From DATAOG01 sp963782885 (GTDB lineage Bacteria; Pseudomonadota; Alphaproteobacteria; Geminicoccales; Geminicoccaceae): a stretch of DNA of 64,000 nucleotides. The stretch lies in contig CAWALL010000008.1 of NCBI GenBank assembly GCA_963782885.1, forward strand, positions 724,565-788,564, in the 5' to 3' direction. Shown one piece after another: positions 1-8,804 of this stretch (the first letter of the stretch is position 1; each line of letters starts with the position of its first letter). The notes beneath the pieces are model-generated. The model made no database searches and was not told the origin of the DNA. It saw nothing but the letters and a program-made list of their open reading frames with translations. The position numbers and the translations under genes were made by a program.

Positions 1-1601
1 AGCCGACCACGAAGCCGGCGATCGAGAGCCGGAGCGCCTGCACGCCGGTCATGATCGGATGCGCGCGCGCGATCGAGGCGGCGGCGTAGGACGCGATCGA
101 GACCGGCGGCGTGGCATCCGCCAGGATCGCGAAATAGAACACGAACAGATGCGCGCCCAGCACCGGCACGCCGAACTCGGAGATCAGGGTCGGCGCGCCG
201 ATCGCCGAGGTGATCACGTAGGCGGCGGTGGTCGGCACGCCCATGCCGAGCGCGATCGTGGTCAGCATCAGGAGGATCGCCGCGAGCCAGAGCTCGCCGC
301 CGGCCGCCTGGGTGATGATCGTGCCGAGCGAGATCACGAGGCCGGTGACCGTGAGGCATGCGACGATCATGCCGGCCCCGACGCAGGCGACCGCGATCGA
401 GGTGATGTTGCGACCGGCGTTCGCCAGGATCCGGAACAGCCGGCGCGGGCCGATCCGGGTGTGCGGCCTGAGCCACGAGGCGCCGATGGTCGCGAGGATC
501 GAATAGAAGGCCGCGAAATGCGGCGAGTAGCGGAACGCCAAGCAGGCCCATCAGGACCCCGATCGGGATCAGCAGGTGGGCGTCGTCGAGGACCGCCCGC
601 CAGGTCGGCAGGTCGGCGGCGTCCATGCCGCGCAGGCCGAGCTTGCGGGCTTCGAGATGGACGCTGATCAGGACCATGAAGAAGTAGCAGCAGGCGCCGA
701 GCAGCGCGGCGACGATGATGCTCCGGTAGGGGATGTTGGTGATCTCGGCCATGATGAAGGCGCCGGCCCCCATGATCGGCGGCATGATCTGGCCGCCGAC
801 GCTGGCCGCGGCCTCGACCCCGCCGGCGAATGCCGGCCGGTAGCCGAGCTTCTTCATCATCGGGATCGTGAACGAACCGGTCGCGAACACGTTCGAGGAC
901 GACGAGCCGCTCATCGTGCCGAACATCGCCGACGTCAGGACCGCGACCTTGGCCGGCCCGCCCGAGTAGCGGCCGGCGACCCGGGAGCCGAGATTGCTGA
1001 ACAGCCGGCCGACGCCCGAGCCCTCGACGAACGCGCCGAACGCGATGAAGATCGCGACCATGGTCGCCGAGATGCCGGTGATCGTGCCGTACATGCCCTC
1101 GCCGTTGACCAGGTACATGTCCTCGACGATCTCGTCGAAACCGAGGTCGCGGTAGTTCCACATACCCGGCATGTGCTCGGTATTGAACAGGTACACGAGT
1201 GCTGTCACCAGCAGGCCGGCGAGGATCGGCGTCACCGCCCGGCGCAGCGCCTCGATGAACAGGAGGATCGCGAGCGTGCCGAGGACGAGCTCGGCCGGCA
1301 GCAGCGGCGTCACGTTCTCGAGGCGCATGTTGATCCGGTTCGCCTCGAAATAGGAATAGGCGTGGGGCAGAAGCGCGAGCCCGGCGAGCAGCCAGTCGAG
1401 CGCCGAGGGCCGGTCCTTGGGCGAGCGGGTCGGGTGGGCCGGATAGAGCAGGAAGGCGAGCGGCAGGAACAGCAAAAGATGCAGCGAGCGCTGCTCGCGC
1501 GGCTCGAGATAGCCTACCCAGGCGGTATAGAGCTGGAACAGCGTCGCGGCCGCGGCCCAGATCGCGACCGCCGCGCCGACGCGACCCTCGAGCTTGCGCA
1601 T
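1..1601 (-). CDS. TAXI-type TRAP transporter fused permease (partial, one frame break)
   Basis: Inner-membrane permease of a TRAP transporter (fused small and large membrane subunits), expected to import an organic acid with Na+ or H+, using the binding protein encoded just upstream. Read from the ATG at 1601-1599 (MRKLEGRVGAAV), the protein is mostly hydrophobic helices with family landmarks GTMSGSSSSNVFATGSF, GGVEAAASVGGQIMPPIMG and, near the window edge, FAILADATPPVSIASYAAA. The frame breaks near 530-541: the starting frame runs into GLLGVPLLAAF, whereas the next frame continues sensibly as FRYSPHFAAFYSILA. One extra base explains it. The left end is cut by the window, so the C-terminus is missing. 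The gene lies 45 nt after the receptor gene, with a hairpin in the gap. The substrate cannot be read from sequence. Confidence 0.88.
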   Translation of the reverse strand, partial: MRKLEGRVGAAVAIWAAAATLFQLYTAWVGYLEPREQRSLHLLLFLPLAFLLYPAHPTRSPKDRPSALDWLLAGLALLPHAYSYFEANRINMRLENVTPLLPAELVLGTLAILLFIEALRRAVTPILAGLLVTALVYLFNTEHMPGMWNYRDLGFDEIVEDMYLVNGEGMYGTITGISATMVAIFIAFGAFVEGSGVGRLFSNLGSRVAGRYSGGPAKVAVLTSAMFGTMSGSSSSNVFATGSFTIPMMKKLGYRPAFAGGVEAAASVGGQIMPPIMGAGAFIMAEITNIPYRSIIVAALLGACCYFFMVLISVHLEARKLGLRGMDAADLPTWRAVLDDAHLLIPIGVLMGLLGVPLLAAFRGLLFDPRDHRRLVAQAAHPDRPAPAVPDPGERRSQHHLDRGRLRRGRHDRRMPHGHRPRDLARHDHHPGGRRRALARGDPPDADHDRARHGRADHRRLRDHLGDRRADPDLRVRRAGAGRASVRVLFRDPGGCHAAGLDRVLRRRLDRARASDHDRRAGAPALDRRLRGR

Positions 1602-1611
1602 CGAGCCGCGC

Positions 1612-1633
1612 GGTCCCGCCGGCTGGCGGGACC
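1612..1633 (-). promoter_or_regulatory. Intercistronic hairpin between TAXI receptor and TRAP permease
   Basis: Perfect 9-bp inverted repeat (ggtcccgcc / ggcgggacc) with a 4-nt loop, lying between the receptor stop (1647) and the permease ATG (1601). It would occupy the space just upstream of the permease ribosome-binding site. No T-run follows. Likely an mRNA-stabilising or partial-termination hairpin that keeps receptor expression above permease expression. This is an inference from position. Confidence 0.5.
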
Positions 1634-1646
1634 AGCGCCCCGCGAG

Positions 1647-2618
1647 CTACATGTAGCCCTTCTCCTTGTAGTACCTGGCAGCGCCCGGATGGATCGGCGC
1701 CGGCGGGTCCTTGGCCGCGGTCGCGCAGTCGAACACGCTCATGCTCTGATGGATGTCCGGCAATTTGTCGGTGTTCTCGCAGAGCGTCTTGGTGATCTGG
1801 TAGACCGTATCCTCGCTGACGTCGGCATTGACCATCAGCGTCGTGCCCATGATCACGGTCGGCACGTCCTCGCTCTGATCGGGATAGGTGCCGGCGGGGA
1901 TCACGCCGATCTTGTAGCCGTACTTGTCGTGCAGCGCCTGCTGCACGTCCTTCGGCCAGGGCACCAGCTCGGCGTTGCGGCCTTCCAGCATCTCGATCGC
2001 GGCGGCGCCCGGAATCCCGAGCGTGAAGAACACGTAGTCGACCTGGCCGTCCTTGAACTGCGACGCCATCTCGCTGTAGTTGCCGTGATTGATCTTGAAG
2101 TCGCGATTGTCGCGCAGATCGTCGTAGCTGGTGCCGTAGTAGTCCATCACGTACTGAAAGGTCTGCTCGTCCGAGGAGCCGGCCTTGGTCACGGCGAGAG
2201 CGACATCCTTGCCGTCCTTGAACAGGCCGGCGAAGTCGAGCGGGGCATTCTTGGCGCGCAACAGGTGCATGTAGTTGTCGGAAAAGCTCATGCCGATCAT
2301 CATCAGCTTGTCGTGCGGCGCGCCGTCGTAGATGCCGGTGCCGTTGCGGGCGGCGAAGGTGAAGATGTCGAGGCCCATGCCGAGCTGGCTCTGGCCCTTT
2401 TGGACCTTGGACGGATTGGCGGTGCCGCCGCCCGGCACGACCTTGATCGTGAGGTCCGGATTGGCGTCCATCAGCAATTTGGCCATGCCCGAGGCCATCG
2501 TGTACCAGCCGCCGCCGATCTGGCCCGCGGTCCATTCCAGGGTCTCGGCCGCCGCCGCGCTGGTGATCCCGATCGCGAGCGCTCCCGCCGCCGCGACCGT
2601 CTGCCATGGTCTGGACAT
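1647..2618 (-). CDS. TAXI family TRAP transporter solute-binding protein
   Basis: Periplasmic receptor that captures the substrate and hands it to the TRAP permease encoded next. The start chosen is the ATG at 2618, giving a clean signal peptide (MSRPWQTVAAAGALAIGITS, cleavage after AAAA) and a GGGAGG ribosome-binding site. An upstream in-frame ATG at 2663 would bury the signal peptide. Mature N-terminus ETLEWTAGQIGGGWYTMASG and the segment KVVPGGGTANPSKVQ are typical of the TAXI (NMT1-like) family. 323 aa, normal length. It sits 77 nt downstream of the molybdopterin hydroxylase gene on the same strand, so probably belongs to the same operon. Ligand unknown; TAXI receptors often bind dicarboxylates or amino acids. 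Confidence 0.9.
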   Translation of the reverse strand: MSRPWQTVAAAGALAIGITSAAAAETLEWTAGQIGGGWYTMASGMAKLLMDANPDLTIKVVPGGGTANPSKVQKGQSQLGMGLDIFTFAARNGTGIYDGAPHDKLMMIGMSFSDNYMHLLRAKNAPLDFAGLFKDGKDVALAVTKAGSSDEQTFQYVMDYYGTSYDDLRDNRDFKINHGNYSEMASQFKDGQVDYVFFTLGIPGAAAIEMLEGRNAELVPWPKDVQQALHDKYGYKIGVIPAGTYPDQSEDVPTVIMGTTLMVNADVSEDTVYQITKTLCENTDKLPDIHQSMSVFDCATAAKDPPAPIHPGAARYYKEKGYM

Positions 2619-2695
2619 CTCTGCCTCCCTTCTTGTCTCCGCGGTCCCGGACCGATTGTCCACGCGAGCGGCACCGGGTCAAGCTTCCCAGGCTT

Positions 2696-5008
2696 TCAGC
2701 GCGCTCGCCTGAGCGCCCGCCAGACCCGCTCCGGGGTGAGCGGCATGTCGAGCGCCGTGACGCCGTCGGCGGCGAGCGCGTCGAGCACCGCGTTGACCAC
2801 CGCCGGCGGCGAGCCGGTGGTCGGGCCTTCGCCCGTGCCCTTGACGCCGAGCGGATTGTCGTCGGCGACCAACGCGTTGAAGCGCGTGGTCAGCATCGGC
2901 AGATCGTCGGCCCGCGGCAGCGCGAAATCCATGAAGCTGCCGCTCAGCAGCTGGCCGCTCGCCGGGTCGTGGACCACCCGCTCGAGCAGCGCCTGGCCCA
3001 GCCCTTGTGCGATGCCGCCGTGCAGCTGGCCCTCGACGATCAAGGGATTGAGCATCCGGCCCGGGTCGGCGACCATGACGTGGCGGATCAGCGTGACCTT
3101 GCCGGTCGCGGGATCGACCTCGACCTCGGCGAGCTGGCAGCCGTTCGGATAGCTCGGGCCCTGGGTCTCATAAGTCTCGGCCGCGAGCAGCGGCGCGCCC
3201 CGCGCCTCGGCGGCGCGCGCCACCTCGAACAGGCCGATCCGTCGGTCGGTGCCGCGGATCGTGTACTGGCCGTCCGCGAACGCGACGTCAGCGGCCGCCG
3301 CCTCGAGCAGTTCGGCGGCGAGCGCCTTGCCCTGCTCGACCACCGCCTCGGCACCCTGCAGGACGGCGCCGCCGCCGATCCGGGCGCAGCGTGAGCCGTG
3401 GGCGCCGAAGCCCGCCTCGATCAGATCGGTGTCGCCGTCGACGACCTCGATCGCCTGCGGCTCGACCCCGAGCGCGTCCGCGGCGACCTGGGCGAACACG
3501 GTGGCGTGGCCCATGCCGAAGTCCTGGGTCCCGACGTGCAGCTGGACCCGGCGATCGCCGCCGACTCGGACCTTGGCGAACTCCGAGGGCGCGCCGCCGG
3601 CGTTCTCGATGTAGACCGAGACCCCGATCCCGCGCCGCAGCCCGCGCGCCGCCGCCTCGGCGCGACGCTTAGGAAATCCACCCCAGTCAATGGCTTCTAG
3701 CCCGATATCGAGATTACGCGCGAACTCGGCGCGGGGATAGACCGCGCCGGTCGGCGAGCGCCAGGGCATCTCCTCGGGCGCGATCAGGTTGCGCCGGCGG
3801 AGCTCGATCCGGTCGATCCCGGTCGCGCGCGCGGCGGCATCGACCAGCCGCTCGAGCAGATAGGTGAGCTCGGCGCGCGCGATCCCGCGGTAAGCCGAGA
3901 TCGGCGTCGTGTTGGTAAACACGCCATCGAGCGTGAAGTGATGCACCGGGATGCGATAGGGCCCGCAGATCATCGGCGCCATCCAGTGCATCAGCACGAA
4001 GGCGGAGCGGCTGGCCAGATAGCCGCCGTGGCGCCAGGTCGCGGCGACCCGGATCGCGACGAAGCGGCCGTCGGCGTCGAGCCCGAGCGTGCCGCGCAGC
4101 CGCTGGCTGCGGGCCTGGGCGTCGGCGATGAAGCTCTCGCTGCGCTCGGCGACCCATTTGACCGGGCGCCCGAGCGCCTTGGCGGCGAACAGGGTGAGGA
4201 CGAACTCCGGATAGACCATGTTGCGGGCGCCGAAGCCGCCGCCGACGTCGGGAACGATCACCCGCAGGGCCGGCGCGTCCACGCCCATGATCCCGGCGAG
4301 CACGCCGCGGATCGCATGGCCCGACTGGCAGCCGGCGCGCAGCGTATAGCGCGCCTCGGCTGGATCGAAGCTCGCGAGCGCCGCGCGCGGCTCCATGAAG
4401 GCCACGATCTGGCGCGGAAACTCGACCTCGAGCTCGACCACCCGGGCGGCAGCCTCGAGACACTCGGCGACCGCGGCCGGATCGCCCGCCTGCCAATGGA
4501 GCGAGCGGTTGGAGGAGAGCTCGGGCCAGAGCCTGGGCGCACCCTCGGCGAGCGCGGCCTCGAGATCGACCGCCGCCGGCAGGACCTGGTAGTCGACCTC
4601 GACCAGCTCGGCGGCATCGCGCGCCGCCGCCAGGGTCTCGGCGACGATCAGCGCGACCGGCTCGCCGACGTAGCGCACCCGGTCCGTCGCCAGCGGAAAT
4701 TGCGAGGCGTCGGGCAGCTCGCTGCCGTCGGCGTTGGTGAAGGCGAAGGGCGGCGTCCGGGTCAGGGATGGGATCGGCCCGATGCCGGCGGCCTGCAGGT
4801 CGGCCGCGGCGTAGACCCCGAGCACGCCGGGCGCGCGCCTGGCCGCCGCGAGCTCGATGCCGGCGATCTCGGCGTGGGCGTGCGGGGAGCGCAGGACGAC
4901 CGCATGGGCCTGGTCCGGAAGGTCGAGGTCGGCGGTGTAGTGCGCCCGGCCGGTGATGAAGCGCTCGTCCTCGAGACGCGGCAGCGGCTGGCCGACGTAG
5001 CTTGGCAT
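2696..5008 (-). CDS. Xanthine dehydrogenase-family molybdopterin-binding subunit (CoxL/XdhB-like)
   Basis: Large molybdenum-hydroxylase subunit (770 aa) expected to hydroxylate or oxidise an aldehyde, N-heterocycle or similar carbon centre. The start MPSYVGQPLPRLEDERFITG is typical of the family. Visible landmarks are the glycine-rich segment VPDVGGGFGARN, TTPISAYRGIARAE, and near the C-terminus LGVKGTGEGPTTGSPPAVVN, whose Glu (about residue 727) corresponds to the catalytic base. The CO dehydrogenase active-site loop (AYxCSFR) is absent, so this is not a form I CO dehydrogenase. The 2Fe-2S and FAD partner subunits normally encoded alongside are not in the window. Its ATG overlaps the stop of the racemase-family gene (ATGA), so translation is probably coupled. 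Substrate unknown. Confidence 0.88.
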   Translation of the reverse strand: MPSYVGQPLPRLEDERFITGRAHYTADLDLPDQAHAVVLRSPHAHAEIAGIELAAARRAPGVLGVYAAADLQAAGIGPIPSLTRTPPFAFTNADGSELPDASQFPLATDRVRYVGEPVALIVAETLAAARDAAELVEVDYQVLPAAVDLEAALAEGAPRLWPELSSNRSLHWQAGDPAAVAECLEAAARVVELEVEFPRQIVAFMEPRAALASFDPAEARYTLRAGCQSGHAIRGVLAGIMGVDAPALRVIVPDVGGGFGARNMVYPEFVLTLFAAKALGRPVKWVAERSESFIADAQARSQRLRGTLGLDADGRFVAIRVAATWRHGGYLASRSAFVLMHWMAPMICGPYRIPVHHFTLDGVFTNTTPISAYRGIARAELTYLLERLVDAAARATGIDRIELRRRNLIAPEEMPWRSPTGAVYPRAEFARNLDIGLEAIDWGGFPKRRAEAAARGLRRGIGVSVYIENAGGAPSEFAKVRVGGDRRVQLHVGTQDFGMGHATVFAQVAADALGVEPQAIEVVDGDTDLIEAGFGAHGSRCARIGGGAVLQGAEAVVEQGKALAAELLEAAAADVAFADGQYTIRGTDRRIGLFEVARAAEARGAPLLAAETYETQGPSYPNGCQLAEVEVDPATGKVTLIRHVMVADPGRMLNPLIVEGQLHGGIAQGLGQALLERVVHDPASGQLLSGSFMDFALPRADDLPMLTTRFNALVADDNPLGVKGTGEGPTTGSPPAVVNAVLDALAADGVTALDMPLTPERVWRALRRAR

Positions 5009-5745
5009 CAGGTTTCCTCGGAAAGCGACCAGCGGCGTGGCCGCAGCCCGCCTTGGAACCAGGTGACAAAGCTCACCATGTCGAAGACCGGCAGGCCGGT
5101 CCGGTCCCGGAGCATCCGGGCGTGCGGGCACATGTTGGTGCACTCGAGCAGGATCGCGCCGACCTCGGGATGGCCGCGGACCAGCTCCGCACCGGCATCG
5201 AGGATGTCCTGCTCGCCGGCGGCGAGGTCCATCTCCACTTCGTCCTCGAGAATCACGCGGGAGAACTCGCGGCCGCCGTCGGTGCCGACCACCGGCGCAT
5301 CGGCCGGCACGCCTGCGGCCGCGAGATGGGCGGACGAGAGCGTCGCCTTCGAGATCGTGAGGATGCCGACCCGGCGGCCAGGCGGCAGCAGGCGCTCGAT
5401 CAGCGGCGCCTGCATCAGCGCCGAGGTCGCGACCGGCACGCCCACGGCATCGGCGAGCTCGCTCTGGAAAAGAGCCAGAAAACCGCAGTTGGTGGTGATG
5501 CCGTCCGCGCCCATGGCGACGAGCTCGCGGGCGCCCGCGACGAAGGCGTCGAACAGCCCCTCGGCGCGCCGACGCACGACCCGGTCCGGCGAGGCGCCCT
5601 TGACCACCTTGTAGTGGACCGGAAACGGCCAGGTCAGCGCATTGCCGACATCGCCGGCGATGCGCGGAAAGCGCGCGTCCAGCATCAGAATGCCGAGCGC
5701 GGCGCCATAGACCGCCTTGCCGCCCCGGACTGTACGGCCGGCCAT
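5008..5745 (-). CDS. Aspartate/glutamate racemase superfamily protein
   Basis: 245-aa member of the Asp/Glu racemase superfamily, which includes amino-acid racemases, hydantoin racemase, maleate isomerase and arylmalonate decarboxylase. Two cysteines sit where the catalytic pair is expected: TTNCGFLALF (about residue 91) and LLECTNMCPH near the C-terminal third. The exact reaction cannot be decided from sequence. The gene begins 2 nt after the ThDP-enzyme stop and overlaps the molybdopterin hydroxylase start, so it is firmly inside the operon. A role on a malonate- or amino-acid-like intermediate of the same pathway is an inference. Confidence 0.82.
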   Translation of the reverse strand: MAGRTVRGGKAVYGAALGILMLDARFPRIAGDVGNALTWPFPVHYKVVKGASPDRVVRRRAEGLFDAFVAGARELVAMGADGITTNCGFLALFQSELADAVGVPVATSALMQAPLIERLLPPGRRVGILTISKATLSSAHLAAAGVPADAPVVGTDGGREFSRVILEDEVEMDLAAGEQDILDAGAELVRGHPEVGAILLECTNMCPHARMLRDRTGLPVFDMVSFVTWFQGGLRPRRWSLSEET

Positions 5746-5747
5746 GC

Positions 5748-7448
5748 TCAGGCGACCCACTCCGAAACCGGCGCCCGCGCCTCGTGCAAGGGCTGCGTGA
5801 CGACGTCGACCAGGGCCGGCCCGTCGCTCGCGAGCGCCTGCGCGAGCGCGGGCTTCAGATCGGCCGGGTCTTCCACGCGCCAGCTCCGGATGCCATAGGC
5901 TTCGGCAATTCGAGCGTGCTGACCGGGCGAGAAATCGACCGAGAAATAGCGGCCCTCGAACCCGCTCCGCTGGCCGGCCTTGATCCAGCCGAAGGTGGCA
6001 TTCGCGATCACGACCATCGTGATCGCCAGGCCGAGGCGGGCGATGGTCTCGAGCTCGCCCGAGGCAAAGCCGAAGCTGCCATCGCCCATGACCGCAACGC
6101 AAGGCGCCTCCGGCCGGCCGATCTTGGCTCCGACCGCCGCCGGCAAGGCATAGCCCAGCGCGCCATGCGCCCGGTTGCTGATGAAGTGCCGCCCGGCCGC
6201 ACGCTGTTGATAATAGGCCGAAAAATATGGGCAAGGCGTGCCGGCATCGGCGACGATCACCGCCTCCGCCGGCAGCAGTTCCTGGAGCGTGGCGACGATC
6301 CGCTCCGGCCGGATCGGTATTTCCTCAGAACGCGCGAGTTCCTCGAAGGCGCCGAATTTCTCGGACCAGGCGCGTGCGACCGCTTCGCGGCCGAGACCCC
6401 GGGAGCGGTCGGGCGGGATGTCGACGAAGCGTGCGACCTCGTCTTTAAGCGCGGCGAGCGCCAGCTTTGCGTCGCCGACCAGGGCGACCTCGGTCGGATA
6501 GTTGGCGCCGATCACGGCCGGGTCGACGTCGACGTGGACGATCCGGACCTGGCCCGGCGCCGGATGGCGCCAGCGCTCGGTCGTGACCGAGCCCGCCCGG
6601 CAGCCGACGAACACCACCAGATCCGCCTGATCGAGCAGCGCCCGCGTCTCCGGCGTGCCGCCGTTGCTGCCGACCACGCCCGCCGCCAGCGGATGGTTTT
6701 CCGGGATACAGCCCTGGCCGCTGATCGTGGTCGCGACCGGCACCTCCAGGAGCTCCGCGAGCGCCTGGAGCTCGGCCTCGGCGCCGGCGATCACCGGCCC
6801 GCCGCCGCAGATGAAGAGCGGATTTTCGGCGCTCAGGATCGCCTCGGCGGCGGCCGCGATCGCTGAGGGCTCGGGCGCGGTCCGTCGGGCGGGGAAGACG
6901 CCGAGCGTCGGATCGGCATGGACGTCCGCCTCGTCGATCGGTGCCCGCTGGACGTCGAACGGCAGGCCGATATGCGCCGCGCCCGATCGCCCGGTCGTCA
7001 TGTGCCGGAAGGCGGCGCGCAGCGTCTCGGGAATCTTGGCCGCCTGGTCGATCACCCGGTTCCATTTGGTCAGCGGCCGGAACAGCGCCTCCTGGTCGAG
7101 CTCGGTCAAAACGTAACGGCCGCGCGAACCGACCGCGATGTCGGTGGTCACGGCGAGCACCGGGATCGAGGATTCGTTGGCTTCGACCACGCCCGGCAGG
7201 ATGTAGGTGGCGCCGCCCCCGCTCGGCCCCTCGCAGACGCCGACCCGACCGGTGACCCGGGCATAGGCGTCGGCCATGTAGGCAGCCGAGCGCTCGTCAC
7301 GCGCCAGGATATGGGTGATGCCGTGATCGAGCCGGTAGAGCGCGTCATAGAGCGGCAGGCTCGTGTCGCCGCACAGGCCGAAGACGTGACGGACACCGTG
7401 CAGCTGGAGCATGCGCACGAACGCCTCGGCGCCCGAGAGCTGGTTCAT
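5748..7448 (-). CDS. Thiamine-diphosphate enzyme, acetolactate synthase-like
   Basis: 566-aa ThDP-dependent enzyme with the three-domain acetolactate synthase/benzoylformate decarboxylase fold. The N-terminal Pyr domain has the catalytic Glu in ARDERSAAYMADAYARVTG. The central domain is followed by the PP domain with the ThDP/Mg motif GDGSFGFASGELETIARLGL, then NATFGW. First gene of the minus-strand run, immediately divergent from the aconitase-X gene. Biosynthetic acetolactate synthase would have an ilvN small subunit nearby; none is present and the context is catabolic. A decarboxylase or C-C lyase on a 2-oxoacid is therefore more likely (inference). Sulfoacetaldehyde acetyltransferase and oxalyl-CoA decarboxylase are alternative relatives. 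Confidence 0.85.
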   Translation of the reverse strand: MNQLSGAEAFVRMLQLHGVRHVFGLCGDTSLPLYDALYRLDHGITHILARDERSAAYMADAYARVTGRVGVCEGPSGGGATYILPGVVEANESSIPVLAVTTDIAVGSRGRYVLTELDQEALFRPLTKWNRVIDQAAKIPETLRAAFRHMTTGRSGAAHIGLPFDVQRAPIDEADVHADPTLGVFPARRTAPEPSAIAAAAEAILSAENPLFICGGGPVIAGAEAELQALAELLEVPVATTISGQGCIPENHPLAAGVVGSNGGTPETRALLDQADLVVFVGCRAGSVTTERWRHPAPGQVRIVHVDVDPAVIGANYPTEVALVGDAKLALAALKDEVARFVDIPPDRSRGLGREAVARAWSEKFGAFEELARSEEIPIRPERIVATLQELLPAEAVIVADAGTPCPYFSAYYQQRAAGRHFISNRAHGALGYALPAAVGAKIGRPEAPCVAVMGDGSFGFASGELETIARLGLAITMVVIANATFGWIKAGQRSGFEGRYFSVDFSPGQHARIAEAYGIRSWRVEDPADLKPALAQALASDGPALVDVVTQPLHEARAPVSEWVA

Positions 7449-7529
7449 CAGGGGTCTCCCTCGCTCGCCCTTGGAAAGCTAGCGCGCGGCACCGGTCTGG
7501 CGCAAACTCCGCGTCCGCGGGAGGCGTCG
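7449..7529. promoter_or_regulatory. Divergent promoter region, ThDP operon and aconitase X
   Basis: An 81-bp gap between two divergent starts must hold promoters for both directions. On the minus strand a weak -35 (TTGCGC) and a -10-like TAGCTT can be paired at about 18-bp spacing. On the plus strand only the strong ribosome-binding site GGGAGG before 7530 is clear. No operator repeat stands out and no regulator gene is adjacent. Confidence 0.3.
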
Positions 7530-8804
7530 ATGAAACTTTCGGCTCATGAGCAGGCGATGCTCGACGGCGAGCAGGGCGAGGCGCGAAGGATCGCGATCGC
7601 CGGCCTCGTCCAGCTCGGCGACGCGTTCGGCGCCGAGGACATGGTCGAGATCGGCTATGCCCACATCCACGCCGGCATGGCGCTCTATCTGCACGACGTC
7701 GAGCTGATGGAGGAGCTGGCGGCGATCGGCGCCAAGATGGCGGTGCCGGCGTCCGCCAATATCGCCAATGCCGACATGACGAACTGGCGCCAGACCGGGG
7801 CGCCCGAGACGCTGGTCCGCCTGCAGCGGCGCGCCGAGGTCGCGCACCGGCAGCTCGGCAGCGCCTGCAGCTTCACCTGCACGCCGTACTGGGCCGGCCA
7901 CTGGCCGACCTGGAACACCCACATGACCTCGATCGAATCGACGGTCACGGTGTTCTGCAACTCCGTCCTGGGCGCCAGGTCGAACCGGGACGGCTTCTTC
8001 GCGGTCTATGCCGGCATCACCGGGCGTTATCCCCGGTTTGGCTACCATCTGGACGCCAACCGGCGGGGGACGCACCCGGTCCGGGTCGAGACACCGCTCG
8101 AGACGGTCAGCGACTTCAGCGCGCTCGGCTTCCACGTCGGCCGTCTGGTCGGCGACGGCGTGCCGGTGTTCGAGGATTTCCCGCATCGCCCGAGCCTGGA
8201 TGAGCTGGACGCGCTCGGCGCCACGCTCGCGACCGCGGGCGGGGTCGCGCTGTTCATCGTCCCGGGCATCACGCCGCCGTTCGCCGATCTCGGGCAGGCG
8301 TTCGCCGGCCCGGCGCCGCGCGAGGCGATCGTCGCGCGGCGGACCGACCTCGAGGCGATCTACGACCGGTTCACGACCGGCGATGCTGGCTTCGATCTGG
8401 TCCACGTCGGCTGCCCGCACGCGTCGTTCGAGGAGATGAAGACCTACGCGCGGCTGCTCGAGGGCCGGAGGGTGAGCGACGGCGTCGAGCTCTGGGTCAC
8501 GACCAGCCGCCAGGTGCGCCAGATGGCCGCGGACGCCGGCATCGTCCGGACGATCGAGCGCGCGGGCGGCAAGGTCATTTCGGACACCTGCCCGATGTCC
8601 TGCCACTTCGCGCGCACGACCTCGCCCGATCCGGCGCTCGGCGTCGAGCCGCCCGCGTTGCGCGCGATCGTGGTCGACAGCGCCAAACAGGCGAAATACG
8701 TGCGCGACATGATCGGCTGCGACACGCTGCTGACCAGCACCGAGCGGGCGATCGAAACCGCGCTCGCCGGCGCGTTCCGGCCGCGGTTCGGCGATCAGCG
8801 GTGA
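7530..8804 (+). CDS. Aconitase X catalytic (large) subunit
   Basis: 424-aa AcnX large subunit (DUF521), a 4Fe-4S or mononuclear-iron dehydratase of the aconitase superfamily. Start MKLSAHEQAMLDGEQGEARR is characteristic and preceded by GGGAGG. Further landmarks: the N-terminal region FGAEDMVEIGYAHIHAG, the region TCTPYWAGHWPTWNTHMT with a Cys ligand candidate, FCNSVLGARSNRDGF, and the C-terminal DTCPMSCHF. Characterised AcnX proteins are cis-3-hydroxy-L-proline dehydratases in bacteria and mevalonate-5-phosphate dehydratase in archaea. Separate large and small subunits as here are the type II organisation. No proline-pathway reductase or epimerase is adjacent, so the substrate is open. Confidence 0.88.
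   Translation: MKLSAHEQAMLDGEQGEARRIAIAGLVQLGDAFGAEDMVEIGYAHIHAGMALYLHDVELMEELAAIGAKMAVPASANIANADMTNWRQTGAPETLVRLQRRAEVAHRQLGSACSFTCTPYWAGHWPTWNTHMTSIESTVTVFCNSVLGARSNRDGFFAVYAGITGRYPRFGYHLDANRRGTHPVRVETPLETVSDFSALGFHVGRLVGDGVPVFEDFPHRPSLDELDALGATLATAGGVALFIVPGITPPFADLGQAFAGPAPREAIVARRTDLEAIYDRFTTGDAGFDLVHVGCPHASFEEMKTYARLLEGRRVSDGVELWVTTSRQVRQMAADAGIVRTIERAGGKVISDTCPMSCHFARTTSPDPALGVEPPALRAIVVDSAKQAKYVRDMIGCDTLLTSTERAIETALAGAFRPRFGDQR

Noticed and set aside
367..2682. Very long open frames antisense to or out of frame with the TRAP genes
   Set aside because: They are arginine/proline/glycine-rich, lack family features, and are explained by high GC content. The hydrophobic permease and the TAXI receptor in other frames are clearly the coding ones. 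The same reasoning removes the many long antisense frames across the window.
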